Made by a program: the position numbers and the translations under genes
The notes under the pieces: model-generated
Databases searched by the model: none
What the model saw: only the letters and a program-made list of their open reading frames with translations
What the model was told of the DNA's origin: nothing
Shown: one piece after another, positions 44,305 to 56,993 of the stretch
Layout of the letters: each line of letters opens with the position of its first letter
Numbering within the stretch: the first letter of the stretch is position 1
Source: Ophiobolus disseminans
Lineage: Eukaryota; Ascomycota; Dothideomycetes; Pleosporales; Phaeosphaeriaceae
DNA: 64,000 nucleotides
Assembly: GCA_010093685.1 (NCBI GenBank)
Contig: MU006219.1
Coordinates: 639,531-703,530 of the forward strand
Direction: 5' to 3'

Positions 44305-45034
44305 ATGGCAAAGAAAGGTGGCGCTGGTGGCGGCGACGCCGCTGGAGCTGGAGGCTCCAAGAAGGCACAGGGACAGGCGCGCAAGGCTGACGCCGCCGCA
44401 TCGAAGCAAGCAGCAAAGGACAAGCAAGCCGAGGCCGCAGACGCAGAGAAGTGGGACAAGGGCGCAAAGTCAAATGCAAAGGCGTAGGTGGTCCCTGAAG
44501 AGTGTCTAAGGCCGGAAGAGCTAATTCGTCTCCAGGGAAGCCGCCGCCGAGAAGGCAGCAGAAGCCGCCCGCAAAAAGGCCGAGAAAGAAGCCCTCCTAC
44601 GCGAAGAAGAGGCATCTCTCCCCTCCAAGCCCAAGGGCAAAGCGCCCAAAGCCGAGAAGAAGCCTCGGGGCATCGACTCTGCCCTCGGATCGCTCGAGGG
44701 AAAGCCCGGCGCGCTCAACGCCTCCGGTATCGACAACGCCCTAGACGCTCTCGATCTCACTTCGGAACAGAAAGACAAGCTCGACCGACATCCCGAAAGG
44801 CGCTTCAAGGCTGCATATGCGGCGTTTGAGGAGCGGAGACTCGACGAGATGAAGGACGAGAAGGGTCTACGCAGAAACCAGAAAATCGACCAGATCCGGA
44901 AGGAATTTGAGAAGCACCCCGAGAACCCGTTCAACCAGGTGTCTGCGGCATATAACGCCTCCAAGGACGAGCTCAAGTCCATCCAGGAAGCCGAGAAGGC
45001 TGCAAAGGAGAAGAGGCTGGCAGGCACCAGCTGA
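44305..45034 (+). CDS. Ccdc124/Oxs1-family ribosome-associated protein
   Basis: Two exons (44305..44483, 44536..45034), 225 residues. Members of this family (human CCDC124, distantly yeast Lso2) bind idle ribosomes and help them restart. The N-terminal 110 residues form a highly charged Lys/Ala/Glu coiled-coil (MAKKGGAGGGDAAGAGGSKK, then repeated KAEKEA-type segments). The C-terminal conserved block contains SGIDNALDALDL, HPERRFKAAYAAFEE and then IRKEFEKHPENPFNQ, the core of the family. The intron splits an Ala codon in phase 2. Cytoplasmic or nucleolar location is expected from the family. Confidence 0.88.
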
Positions 45035-45945
45035 AGTGGCGGAAAAGCACAGGAACACTGGCACTGTGAAGGATAGCCGAGTCGCGGCTGGATAGACTCA
45101 TGATTAGATGTACCGATGTGGGGGAGTTCGTCAACAAGGCCCCGTAGAAGTTGGGCTACCAGAAGAAGACAGACCTATCAGGTTGCATTTCTATGACCTG
45201 AAGATCTTATATGCAAACTCGTGCACTGCTCTCTACGACCTAGCAGTGGAGTATGTGCTGGTGGTGATACTCGGGCGGTAAATCGGAAGATGCACCTGAA
45301 GTTGTGCGCCACATTATCAACATATTCTCTCAAAAGTCAGGCTTGCGCGGTAATATCCCGGGTCTGCCTAGGCGATGATATCCGCCGTGCTCTTCATCGT
45401 CAAAGGTGGTGTTACTTGCGCTGTCAGCTTAACGCTCTCAGAGGAGCCGCCGTCTGAACTTGTACCCCTCCAATCACCGATGCGGCGAAGCATGTGCATA
45501 TATACAGACTCCTCAGGAGCATCCAAGATCGAGCTAACCGCCCCAAGAAAACACCATGCGCCTGTGAAACACGCAAGCTACGCACTGATTGGCTGTCCGC
45601 CTTCCATGTTCCTGTGTTTCGAAACAACGCTAGGCCTAATGTGACTGACTGAGCCAAACGCCCACTCCTTGCCCGCAACTCATCAATCTGTCGGTCTCCG
45701 CAGCTCGTGCACAGGTACAGAGCGTTTGCGCAAACAATAGGGTAAGCGGGCACCGCCACGAATCATGGACGTCGATATTAATGATGACGCTGCCCGATTG
45801 TGACCGTGTTGCTCCTTCCGTTTCCTTCACGCCAGACTATTCACAGTTTGCACTCTTTGGTGCTTTCCTCTCCCTCTTTCTTTCTTCACCCCTCTACTTT
45901 CTTTTATCTCCTTACACCTTCGCTTCTCCATCACTCACCTAAGCT
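45035..45945. promoter_or_regulatory. Intergenic with CT-rich leader of the GH76 gene
   Basis: No gene seen in 911 nt. The last 100 nt before the GH76 start (about 45840-45945) are dominated by C and T, a common core-promoter and leader feature of well-expressed fungal genes. Confidence 0.5.
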
Positions 45946-47919
45946 ATGAGGTTCTTCGATATCATCGGAGCCGTGCTCCTTCCATTCTTTGCGCTTGCGC
46001 CGGGCGCAGCGTCTATCGAATTTGACCCCGAATCTGAAGACTCCATTCGCACTGCTGCTAGGCAGTATGCTTACGGCTTGATGTCGTTGTACAAGAACAA
46101 TGCTAGCAGCACTGCTCCTCAAGATGTCGGTATCTGGCCGCAGCCGCATTACTGGTGGGAAGGAGGCGCTGCATGGGGTGAGTGACATACATTGAAATAG
46201 CATATGAGATGTGCGCTGACTTTCTCCGCAGGTGGTGTGATCGAGTACAGCATGTTCACTGGAGATCAGAGCCACACGAAGACTTTGCAACAAGCTTTGA
46301 CAGCCAACTATGGACCCGCCAACGACTTCATCCTAGAGCATCGTCGGAGCCAGACAGTGAGTTCAAGCGCCACCAACATGGTAGTGCTCGTACTAAATGG
46401 GTAACAGGGCAACGATGATCAGGCCTTCTGGTCGCTCGCCGTCATGTCTGCTCTTGAATATCAGTTCCCTGATCCCGAGAAAGCTCCTGCAGCCTACCTC
46501 GACGTCGCCGTCAACTCCTTCAACAACATCATGAGCCGGTGGGACGAAGGCTCTTGCGAAGGAGGACTGAAGTGGCAGATTTATCCCGAGAACGCCTACG
46601 GCTACAACTACAAGAACTCCATTTCAAACGGATGTGCTTTTGCGCTCGGTGCACGCCTCGCTCGATACACTGGTAATCAGACTTACGCGGACAACGCCGT
46701 GAAAATCTACGACTGGACCAAGAAGGTTGGCCTCATCTCGGATATATTCGAGGTCTTCGACGGTTCAGACGACAAGAAGAACTGCGAGCAGGTTGCGGAC
46801 AAGACTCAGTGGTCATACAACAACGCAATGTTCCTCCATGGCTCTGCATTTATGTTTGATTACACAAAGGGCGATAAGACTTGGAAGGACAGGACAGCTG
46901 GATTTCTCAAGCACGCCGAGCTGCTCTTCTTCAAGCCCTATGAAAACGCCACGGACATAATGTACGAATGGGCTTGCGAAACGGGTGAGAGTGGACGCCA
47001 CTGCAACCTGGATCAGCAGAGTTTCAAGGCATACCTGAGCCGCTTCATGGCCAAGACCGCCATGCTGGCCCCATTCACCAAGGATACCATCACAAAGTAT
47101 CTCAAAGCATCTGCAGTGGGCGCTGCAAAGTCCTGCTCAGGAGCTGATTCGACGTGTGGCTCGAAGTGGTACGATGGTAAATGGGATGGTACCTCCGGCG
47201 TAGGCCAACAACTGTCCGCTCTCGAAGTCACGCAGGCTCTCTTGATGCTCAAGAAGGGTATCATGCCTGTCAAGAAGGGCGAGACAAAGCCAGAACCGTC
47301 TGCAAGCGCGACCCCGAAACCCAGTTCGACGCCGGCTGCCACACCTGTCCCGGCATCCTCTAGCCAGGCTCAGCCACCAGCATCTTCTAGCCACGCTTCT
47401 CCACCTGCTGCCTCTAGCCAGGCTTCGCTATCAACGTCTTCCGTTCAAGCTCCTCCATCTGTGCCTTCTAGTGTGGCTGCTTCATCAATAAAGGCTACTC
47501 CACCCGCCTCTTCATCAGTTGTACCTTCACATTCTTCGAGCGCGAATGCGCATTTAAGCTCCGCGCCTTTGGCCTCTGTCAAGCCATCCGCCGGTTCGAG
47601 CACGAACGCGACTCTGTCAGCACGTCCCAGCTCGACAGCATGCTCAAAGTCGGACGGGTCATGCACATGCACCCCAACCACAACTACAACTATCTTTGTC
47701 CCTCCCGTCTCGCAAACCCGTCCGCCAGTCGTATCAAGCATCTCCACGACTGTGGTATCGGCTGCGCCGCCTGCTATCAGTGTTAACGGCACTATACCAC
47801 GACCGAGTGCAAGCTCAAGCCCGCCACCGCAGTTTGAAGGCGTGGCAGCCAACGTCAAAATATCTGGTGTCTCTATGCTAGCTGCCCTTGTGGTCGCGAT
47901 GGCTATTGGAACGCTGTAG
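45946..47919 (+). CDS. GPI-anchored GH76 alpha-1,6-mannanase-like protein (Dfg5/Dcw1)
   Basis: Three exons (45946..46177, 46232..46356, 46408..47919), 622 residues. Dfg5/Dcw1 proteins are thought to transfer GPI-anchored proteins from the plasma membrane to cell-wall glucan. A signal peptide (MRFFDIIGAVLLPFFALAPG) starts it. Family motifs: WPQPHYWWEGGAAWG, and the double-Asp catalytic motif GNDDQAFW (D122, D123), formed at the exon 3 start. Several N-x-S/T sites are present. Residues about 445-600 are a Ser/Pro/Ala-rich wall-spanning stalk. The C-terminal hydrophobic tail (ISGVSMLAALVVAMAIGTL) after small residues is a GPI signal. All junctions keep frame. Confidence 0.92.
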
Positions 47920-49066
47920 ACGACCTTTTCCTATTTCTTCACTTCTACCTCTTGTCCAGCAGGGACATGCTTTGATCTTGTAAAATATTTGTTCTTTCTC
48001 GTTCTATATCCAACGGCAATCTGGTGATCTTGTCGGTCAATGATTCCGTGTTCGGTTCGTACATAGATTTACCCCGTAAAGTCTACAGAACATACAGCAT
48101 AGCTATTGACCTCAATACAAAAGCCTTCAATTAAACCATTCTAGTCGTCAAACACTACCAAGAAAACCACATTTGGTGATGTTACATCTCTTATTAAACT
48201 TTTTAGGAGACTTTATAGAGCTGTGAGGTTATACAGGCTTCTTGTTTTAATATAGAGAACAGTACACGGTGCATCGCCAAATACGAGCTCCTTCGTAGAT
48301 GTCAAGCAACGCACTTTCATGATCCATATCTCCTACATGTGCTTGGTATTCACGTGCTAGCAAGGTGGCAAGTAAGGGAGATTGTAGATGGCGTGTCGAT
48401 GGAGTGGCCATCTTAGCAGTTCAAGTACGTGCAAAGCCAGCCCAATGTACTTGCATTGTGAATCGCTAAATGCTATGATAATTAACCGAGAATTATTTTC
48501 ACAAGCTCTCACATTGTCACATGCTATCCAGAGACGATGACTGCAGGGTACGGGTCGAGTGGTCCAGGGATGATGGTCGTTGATCAGCATGTCTTCGTCG
48601 CGTATCAGTGCCCCGCGCTCAGCGCCACTGCATGTCGCCAATGCATGAGCCTCGATGACATAGCGTGCGACAAACCCACTACCCCGGTGACCCTCCACAT
48701 TTCCGACCTCAACAACACAAATAGCGTCTTAGACACACGCGCGCATATCCGGTTCCGTCATCAGCAGAAGAGCCGTTTCCCGAGTCTCGGCTACACCGGA
48801 CGCAACCTGGACCCACGGCAAAACATGGCCTGACCTTCCTGTACTCTGCACCACGCGACAGAAAGACAAGAGGGTGAATAGTACGGCGTAGTGAAAGTGC
48901 AGGTAAGGACAAGTTTGCGAGTGATGAAGCATGGAAGGCTGACGCATGGATAGGCAGCAGCTTCCACCGTGTCCGCCGTTAAGCTTCACGCCGCACCCCT
49001 CTCTCTCTACCCACGACACTCATCTTGAACATTCCTACCACACCGCAACTGTCGCAACAACCCACC
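47920..49066. other. Intergenic with an AT-rich patch
   Basis: 1.15 kb without a supported gene. The part at about 48110-48290 is markedly AT-rich (TTATTAAACTTTTTAGG, TTTTAATATAGAG), unlike its flanks, and may be a remnant of a mutated repeat. The right end is the promoter of the acyltransferase gene. Confidence 0.45.
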
Positions 49067-51474
49067 ATGGCGAAAGACGGCAATGACAAGGGCAAAAAGC
49101 CCCTTGCAGTTATGAACAAGCCTGTCTACGACGCCTTCTTATGGACATTCTCGATTCTGGTAGAGCTTTTCTTCCGCGAAGTCCACCCGCGGAGCAGCTG
49201 GAAGGTGCCCAAGGAGGGACCTGTCATATTCGTGTGCGCACCGCATGCGAACCAGGTGGGTTCTGACTCACGCCACCTGCGAGCGACTCAAGACTGATAA
49301 GAGTAGTTCGTCGATCCTCTCATGTTGATGCGCGTCGTCAAGAAAGAAGCCGACCGCCGAATCCAATTCCTGATAGCCGACAAGTCGATGCAGCGAAAGT
49401 TCATAGGGGCAATGGCAGGCCTGACGGGCGTAGTACCCGTAGGCCGAGCAATGGACAAGACGAAGCCAGCAAAGGGCAAGATATACCTGCCAGACCCCAT
49501 CAACGACCCAACACTCCTCCGAGGAGTAGGCACCAACTTCGAAGACAAGGACTTCCAGGTTGGTGGCTCCATCGTGCTACCAAAGGTAGACAACAAAGCG
49601 GCTACCGCGGAGATACTGGAGATCAGGGGCCCTGAAGAGATCAGACTGAAGCGCGGCTTCACGGGCGGTGTTGCGATGCAGCAGCTCACTGGGCGGAATG
49701 ATATGACCAAGGATGGCACATTCGTCGACGGTGCTGCTGACAGGAAGGGAACGGCAGATGGCTTCGAGGGCATCGAATTCAAGATTGCGCCGAAGCTCGA
49801 CCAGACGGAAGTCTACGACGCTGTCCATACGGTGCTTCACCACGGCGGTAGTATAGGCATCTTTCCCGAGGGTGGTAGCCATGACCGCACCGACCTCTTG
49901 CCTCTCAAAGGTGATATCATCTCATTCTTAGCATCGTGTCTCTGCTAACGATGTCCAGCCGGTGTCGCGATTATGGCTCTTGGTACAGTAGCGACCAAGC
50001 CCGACTGCAATCTAAAGATCATCCCTGTCGGCATGAACTACTTCCATGCCCACAAGTTTCGTTCAAGGGCTGTCATCGAGTTTGGCACAGCAATCGATGT
50101 GCCACCGGAGCTCGCTCAGAAGTTTGACGGTCCTGGGAGACGAGAAGCCATTGGCGAGATGCTTGAGAATGTCCGTCAGGGTCTCATTTCGGTCACTGTC
50201 ACAACGCCAGACTATGACACGCTCATGGTACGTACAAGCAATGAACCGCGCACCCCTGTCAACTAACAGTCCTAAAGGTCATCCAAGCTGTGCGCCGTCT
50301 CTACAACTCGAAAGGAACAAAGCTACCTCTCCCGAGAATCGTCGAGCTCAACCGCCGCCTTGTCCAAGGCTATGACCGCTACAAGGACGATCCTCGCATC
50401 ATCGAGCTCAAGAAAGAAGTGACCGTGTACAACCGTAAGCTCCGAGCGCTCGGGCTACGGGACCATCAGGTGCAATATGCCAAGATGCATCCTATTGTAG
50501 CATTTGGCACGTTCATCTACAGAATCGCTAAACTGCTGTTCTTGAGCATCCTGGTCATCCCAGGCACCGTACTCTTCAGTCTCGTCTTCATCTCGACGAA
50601 GCTCATCTCAATCGCAAAGGCGAAAGAAGCGCTCGCCGCCTCAAACGTCAAGGTCCAAGCTAGAGACGTCATGGCAACCTGGAAGCTGCTCGTTGCGATG
50701 GTTGCCGCACCAGTCGCATACACCTGGTACATCATCATCGGCCTTTACTGGTACCGCTACAACAGCTGTAACGGCTACCTCCCCGCTGGCATCCACAAGC
50801 GCTACCTCATCATCACTCAGCTCATCTTCTATGTCACAGTCACCTACGGCTCCCTGCGTTTCGGCGAAGTTGCAATGGACATCTTCAAGTCTCTCGGTCC
50901 GCTGTGGAAAGCCATGAACCCTTTCTCCAACTCCGAGCTCGCCAAGCTCCAGAACCGCCGCGAACATCTCGCTGTCCGTGTGAACGACATCATCAACGAA
51001 CTCGGTCCGGAAATGTACGAGGACTTTTACAGCAAGCGCATCATCCAGGACCCATTCGCGGAATCCTCGCCCCCGCAGACACCGCCTCCCGTCAAGTCCG
51101 ACGCAGACGCCGCGAAGGAAGGCCCACAAGCAATCGAGACTTACGACTTCCCCGCCTCGCCCACATCGCCCGGCCAAGGATCCCATCTTCCGCGCAACGA
51201 GTCGTTTGGCGATCTGGCGAACCAGGATATCTTTTCCAGTAGGCCGCACACGCCGAAGAAGAGCCGGAGTAGGAATGCGTCGAGTGCGAATCTGGGCGGG
51301 TTCACGCTCAAGCCGTTTAGCACTATCGACGGGAATTTGGACGAGGTGAAGCAGAGGCTTAAGGACGGTGTTAAGCAGCGGAGGCATAAGAGGAGGAGCA
51401 GTGGGGCGGCGAGTGGGTTTGAGAGTGGTGATGACGAGGGTGTGACGATGGGTGGGAGGAAGGGGACGTGGTGA
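49067..51474 (+). CDS. Glycerol-3-phosphate/DHAP O-acyltransferase (Gpt2/Sct1 type)
   Basis: Four exons (49067..49255, 49307..49910, 49959..50227, 50278..51474), 752 residues. It acylates glycerol-3-phosphate (and DHAP) at the ER, the first step of phospholipid and triacylglycerol synthesis. Acyltransferase motifs: PHANQFVDP, joined by intron 1; FPEGGSHDR; and, downstream, IIPVGMNYF. An N-terminal membrane segment (about 22-38) and at least three hydrophobic segments at about 430-580 fit the yeast Gpt2/Sct1 topology. The C-terminal 130 residues are disordered, with Ser-rich and basic stretches that could be phosphorylated. The long insert between motifs (about 100 residues) is a feature of the fungal enzymes. 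Confidence 0.92.
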
Positions 51475-51861
51475 TGCGAAAGAGGTGTTTGTGAGCTTTA
51501 TTTTACGCTTTGGGCGGCTATATACTTCTCGAATCTTTGTGCAGCGAATGAATGTGGAAGGTTGGGAGAGGGTGCGTTTTGTGTTGGACATTAGTATTAG
51601 TGATACCACTTTTCAACTTCTTTTCTTCTCGTAGGCCGAATAGTGTGAACACCGTAATTGAAGTTACTTGAATGATAACGATTCGCTATACTTGCTTGCT
51701 ATGCTAAAAACATCAACGCCAACATCTTTCCCATCCATCCATCGATTGATGTCTCCCCCGCAAATCAATAAAATCAAGCCGAACATATATGCAACGCTAT
51801 GCCTCGCTCCCACCCACAACCCAACAAAAGAAAAGTCAATGCCGATCAGACACACAGTAAT
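51475..51861. other. Convergent intergenic region
   Basis: 3' flanks of the acyltransferase and CDC45 genes. Nothing else recognised. Confidence 0.5.
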
Positions 51862-54476
51862 TCACCCCACCACAGCCTTCATACTCAACCTCTCCAAAAA
51901 CCCGCTCAAGTCCTCTTTGCGGATCTCAATCACACACGCCTCGAAGCTATCCATGCGGACGCGCGCGCCCGTTTCGCGCACAACTTCCTGAAACGCATTG
52001 CCGAAGCGATTCCGTCCGTAGCCCTTGGGGGCGTCGGCTTCGTCGTCGGAAGCGTCGGAGTCGGAGTCATCGTCGTCTTCTTCTTCGGTGTCGTCGTCGA
52101 TTTCGTCTTCTTCGAGGCCTGCAGCTTCCATGCGGGCGAGTTTATCTTTGCGCTTTTTCTCTTTCTCCGCGTCTTTTTTGGCTTTCTTGGCGTCCTTTTC
52201 TTTCGATCGCGCAGCGCGCTTTAACAGACGCTCCTTCGCTGACTCGGTTGCGCCGCCGCCACCGAGGCCGACGACGACGTAGAGGCCGCGGGATTCGTCG
52301 AGGCCGGCCATGACGAGTTCGGAGCCGCGGTTTTTGCCTTTTGTGCCGTTCAGTTCGACGATTGCTTCGGCGATCCAGAGGGCGAGTTTGGTGAGGGCGC
52401 CGGGGTGCGTGAAGAGTTGGACGTCTGGACCTTCTTTCACGACGGCCATGCGGAAGGCGCGCAGGTGGCGGATTTGTTTCTTTTCGATGAGTTGGGTGCC
52501 TGTGCGGAGGATGGCACGGTGGAGGTGTTGCGCGGTGGCGATGTGCTGGGTTAAGAGGTCGATGGAATTTAAGGCGTCGTACGCGGTCCAGAATCTCGAG
52601 GTGATGTGTTCCTGTGCGGCGTTTTGCTGTTCTTGGGTTGATGTTATTTCGGACGAGTGGTCTTGTGTGGAGTGGATGTGGTTTGAGGAGTCGAAGGAGG
52701 AGTGGGTGAGATCTTTTGCGTCGCCGACTTCGAGAATGGCACCAAGGATGACGCCGGCGTCGATGGCGGAGAGACACGCCTTCCAGCCCCAGCAGCGGAC
52801 GAAACCCCAGCCGTCTTTCATGTCGCCGCTTCGGGGCGGTGGTGGGACAAGGCCATCGAGTCCGTATTGGGGTGCGAACTTGAGGAGGCGCTCTCGAAGC
52901 CCGCGCTTGAGGTCCATGTCCATGTGGGTGTAGCGTTGTTTGCATTCGGTGAGGGAGACGCCCATCTTTGCGAGGAGCTTCGCTAGACGTCTCTGACCTG
53001 CATCACTCCAGATGTGTAGTTTGGCGGAGAGGTAGGGCGAGTGCAACATGCTTTCGTAAAGAGACCAGTGCCGGAGAAGAAGGAAACGTGGTTCGGGAGA
53101 GAGTCGTATTGACTTGTCTGTTGCTGAGCGGGCGCTCGTGGGGATGACACCGCTTGCATCGCCCATGCTGGCGTCTCGGGCTACGCTGTGGGCATCTGTG
53201 ACGGGGTTGAGGCGGCGTACTTCATCACGGAGGACTGAGCGTATCTGTTCGCCGCGGTTGCCGTTCCATCCTGCGGAGCCGCCGGCTGCTGAGAGCGGGT
53301 TGAGGCCGACACCGCTTCCTGTGCGGCCGTAGAGCTCGAGACTGCTGACACCAACGATGGCGTTCCAGAGGAGGTCGTTGTCTTCACGGCCGAGATCTGA
53401 TGCGAGGTTGTAGACGAGGGAGGAGACGGGTTCCGAGTACGAGGCGCCGAGCTGGTAGTACTTGTCGAGGACGCTGGTGTGCTTGTTCCGCATTACCATG
53501 AGCTGCTTCCGTAGACTCTTGACGGACTTCTCTCGAGGAGCGGCGATTGCTGGCGATGCTGAACGGCTGCGCGAGTCCGATCTCGAGAAGTCGGAGGATC
53601 CGCCGAGTTGGTTCTCAATGAGCAGTCCTCGTCGTGCCGGTCTCTGTTCGGGTGATGACGGTATCGAGCCTCCCTGTGCAATTGTCAGACCTCATGTCCT
53701 GCTCGTAGTCCTGTCATACATACCGAATTGCTTCTCCGCCGCTGCCGTGGCCGCTCATCGTCCGACATGTCGTTGTCCGATTCCTCTTCCTCGCTCCACG
53801 ACTTCCTCTTCTTCGGTAGTTGTGCGGAAGATGGTTCGTCGCCCTGGTCGTCCGAGTCGTCATCCAAGTCGTCTTCCTCCCCAACCTCGGGCATCTCTTC
53901 GAGGGCGCAGTATGCCGTCCTCTCTGCCTGCAGCTCCTCTTCAATGTCGCCGTCGTCAAACACTATTATGCCTCCTCTTGACGACTGGTACGACTGCAGT
54001 ATCTTGCCCTTCTCCACGCCAGACTGCTTCCGCACGAGCTCTCCTGTTGTGGGGTCTTCGCCAACAGGTGTGCCAAACACGTTCGCCAGATTCCATGGTC
54101 GTCTCGCATCCAGCACCCAGACCTCGACATCGCCTGTGCCGCCCTGCCCGTTCTCGTCCATGTCCAGGCCTAATGTCTCTTCCAGGTCCACCATGCCGCC
54201 AACGCCTAGACATACAACGACGCCCCCGCTTCCGCCGTCTGTTGTCCGCATTGGCCGCACCAGATCCTCGGCTGCGCGTGATAGGTCGCCATATCCGGCT
54301 ATGGGTTGTATCTTGTGGGGTATATAGTCGCGCTTTAGTAACGCGGTAAGTATCCGGCAGGCGCAGAGCGCGTCTGGCTCGAGAGCGACGAGAAGTAAAA
54401 CAGGAGGAGCAGCGGCATGTGTTCGTTTTATAAGATTGTTGTAAAGGTGTGCGATTAGATTTCGTGGGAGGTACAT
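51862..54476 (-). CDS. CDC45: Cdc45, replicative helicase cofactor
   Basis: Two exons, complement(51862..53673, 53724..54476), 854 residues. Cdc45 joins Mcm2-7 and GINS to form the CMG helicase at replication forks. The DHH-like N-terminus reads MYLPRNLIAHLYNNLIKR, followed by VLLLVALEPDALCACRIL and a degenerate DHH region. An acidic stretch (about 200-245) with a basic KKRK patch is typical. Exon 2 starts in phase 0 and contains KYYQLGASYSEPVSSLVYNL and DLGREDNDLLWNAIVG, both strongly conserved. A Lys/Glu-rich insert (about 765-815) precedes the last segment, which ends in LERLSMKAVVG. The start at 54476 is preferred over upstream Mets. Confidence 0.93.
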
Positions 54477-55174
54477 TGTCGTCTGTAGTGGGACCGGCGT
54501 GCTCTGCAGGCCGAAGTTGGAGGATACGCGCGTGCAGGACGCGTCTGGATGGCGGTAAAGGGTAATTAGTGCAAAGAGGCTCTCACTGCATGGTGGTCGC
54601 TCGAAGGAAGAATAATAGAGAAGAGCACTGAGCTGGGGAGAAGCAGAGACGGCAATTGGTGTGCGTGGGTGCGGGTGCTTGCACGTTGCGCGAGGATGCC
54701 ATTTGGGTGCGACGCGTGCAAATGGCGCTAGCCTTGAAATTGGAATGGCGCACGTCGCGCCTCTGACGTGAACTTTCACTTTGCATCTCGATTCTGTACC
54801 GCCATCATCCTGCATCAATGAAACCCTTGAGATTATTTCTGGTTACGGCAACATCAAAAAAGTCGAGGTACGGGAAGGTTCGAAGAGTCAGTAGAATTCA
54901 AGGACTTTTGTCCGTGAAAATTCTGTTCATTCAAGCTGTGCTTTACGGTACAACTTTGCCATCCGCAGCGTGACGAACAGAGACGTAAAGTACGTATAGA
55001 TCTTCCGCTGTGACACTCAGGCCATTCCATGTTCCTCCGTTACCCCATTATACCATCAGTGTAAACCTTTCATCGCTTTCATCATAGAGTAACCCCTCGC
55101 TGAGTTGCAATTAACAGGCAACAACATCTGCCCTTCATCATAGTCGTGCAAACTCAAAGTAATCCTGTACCAAC
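54477..55174. other. Intergenic, promoter of CDC45
   Basis: 698 nt; a long open upstream extension of the CDC45 frame here lacks conservation and is treated as 5' leader. Nothing else found. Confidence 0.5.
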
Positions 55175-56599
55175 TCAACGCTCGCTTGTTGAGATCCCAT
55201 CAAGTGCATACTGGATCTCTAGCACCTCCTCTATCTCCTGCTTGGGCGTCGCCACTTCTAGCTGGACAAGGGAATGAACAATGTCGTAGCGTTGATCGAA
55301 GTGCTTTCCATGCGTATCTCCCCACTTGGTAAGTCCGGGATTGACGATGAAAGCCACAACGCCCTCAAGGTTGTCGCTGTCATCAGGGTTAGGTACAGCA
55401 GACATCTGTCCTTCGACGAAGATGTCTCCAACCTTGGGCCATGTCACCTGGAGACGATAGCGTTGGAGAGACATCAGCAGTGCAAGAGCGAAAGCTTTGT
55501 CGATGATGTTCTGTACTCGGACTAGATCAGGCGAGGCAGAAATCTTCCCTAGGCCAGTCTCAATGTTGTTCATGACGGCCTGTCGAGCTTCGAAAACGCT
55601 GGGCTCAACACTGCGGTTCGACTGCTTCAACACACCCTTGGTAATGACATCGCAGTCGAGGAGATCCATCATCTGCTCCATAGTCGTGTAACGCCATGTC
55701 TCGCAGAGGCCGGAGGGACAGGGCCAGTCGTGGAGATGACCCTGGAGGAACAGGTTCTGCCAAACCTCACTGAGACTGTCACATTTCGCCCCGAGGATCG
55801 CGAAAGGGGTGCGAAATACCATCTTGACGAGAACAGACCAGACCCATGCCTCGATCAAGTACCTCTTGCGGGCGCGGCTATCCCAATGGTGGTGTGATAC
55901 TCCCTCCAGCAACTGGCCTTTGTCAAGAGCAGCGATGGGGTCCACAAGATCGATGAGACAGGTCGTGCGGCTCAGTGTCTTGACAAGTGAGACGATGACG
56001 CGGAAGTCTTGGGCGAACTGCTGATCCGCCACCGCCTGTACCTTGTCGGCCTTGGAAAACAATTCTTTCTGGAGCAGTTTGACCTGGTCTTGCAGAGAGC
56101 CGGCTTCCATAGCATCTTGGAAAATGTGTCCGAGCACCGTGAACATGCTATCAACAGTCCAGTCATCGGTAACCTGGATGTCGTTCTTGTCCGCGAATGG
56201 CTCGAGGTATCGGTTGATGATCTTGAGCAGGAAGGCCTTTTGGAACTTGTAGACGTGTCGGCTTTCTGCAAGCTCCTCCGCCGTCTCAGCGTTACGCTGT
56301 CGCAACGCACGATATTTGTCCTTGAGCTTATCATAGTGGGCTGTGTATAGGCCGACCTGCTCCTCGCTCTTTGTGAGCTCTACTTCAAGCGCCGCTATTA
56401 CATCTGACGCAAGCTGGTCCATGTCCGTGTCTTCGTGCTGATGCTGCTGAGTCGTCTGAGAGGCGTTCGCGGGGCACACTTCTTGGTCGCTCGTCTGATG
56501 GTTGTTTCCGAGCTCGATGCGCTCACGATATTCTTTGACACTAAGGTTCCTGCGGTGATGATCCGGTTGCGTCCTGTGGGAAGACTGCGTTGACCCCAT
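55175..56599 (-). CDS. Unknown protein with N-myristoylation-type start
   Basis: 474 residues from the Met at 56599 (the open frame extends 21 residues further). The start MGSTQSSH has Gly2 and Ser6, matching the N-myristoylation consensus (MG-x3-S), so membrane attachment is possible; with the longer start this would be lost. A coiled-coil is likely at about 60-125 (ALEVELTKSEEQVGLYTAHY...). The rest is globular and mainly helical, with a conserved-looking Trp/Cys region (DWPCPSGLCETWRYTT). No known domain is recognised. It shares a 394-nt divergent promoter with the Hsp70-like gene. Confidence 0.6.
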   Translation of the reverse strand: MGSTQSSHRTQPDHHRRNLSVKEYRERIELGNNHQTSDQEVCPANASQTTQQHQHEDTDMDQLASDVIAALEVELTKSEEQVGLYTAHYDKLKDKYRALRQRNAETAEELAESRHVYKFQKAFLLKIINRYLEPFADKNDIQVTDDWTVDSMFTVLGHIFQDAMEAGSLQDQVKLLQKELFSKADKVQAVADQQFAQDFRVIVSLVKTLSRTTCLIDLVDPIAALDKGQLLEGVSHHHWDSRARKRYLIEAWVWSVLVKMVFRTPFAILGAKCDSLSEVWQNLFLQGHLHDWPCPSGLCETWRYTTMEQMMDLLDCDVITKGVLKQSNRSVEPSVFEARQAVMNNIETGLGKISASPDLVRVQNIIDKAFALALLMSLQRYRLQVTWPKVGDIFVEGQMSAVPNPDDSDNLEGVVAFIVNPGLTKWGDTHGKHFDQRYDIVHSLVQLEVATPKQEIEEVLEIQYALDGISTSER

Positions 56600-56993
56600 A
56601 GTGGTGGTGGTGGGCTGGCATAACCCGATGAGTGGGTTGCGCGCAAACGGCAAGAGCGGCACTTACAACTTCGCTGTCTGCCGCTGTGTGGCTGTTCATC
56701 TTTTGTGCTTGCGAGGTGAACGGAGCGCTGTAAATCAACAACACTTGTCTGCTTGCTCTCTGAGGAAGCTGGTGGTGATAGTGTGAGAGGAAGTATGAGA
56801 TAAGCTACCTCACCACACCCAGCGTCGCGTCCAGCGCCGCACTCACCTTCACCGCGAGAGTATCGAATTTTTTTCCTGCGTCCAAGCTCGAGCTGTTTCT
56901 AGGTTGCTCTCGTTGCTCTCACCACAACCTCGCCTTACTCTCTCACAACAACTACCTCACCGCACGCGAGTTTCAAGAACAACCAAACTCATA
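56600..56993. promoter_or_regulatory. Divergent promoter of the myristoylation-motif and Hsp70-like genes
   Basis: 394 nt between the two start codons, with CT/CA-rich leader sequence next to the Hsp70-like ATG. No specific site assigned. Confidence 0.5.
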
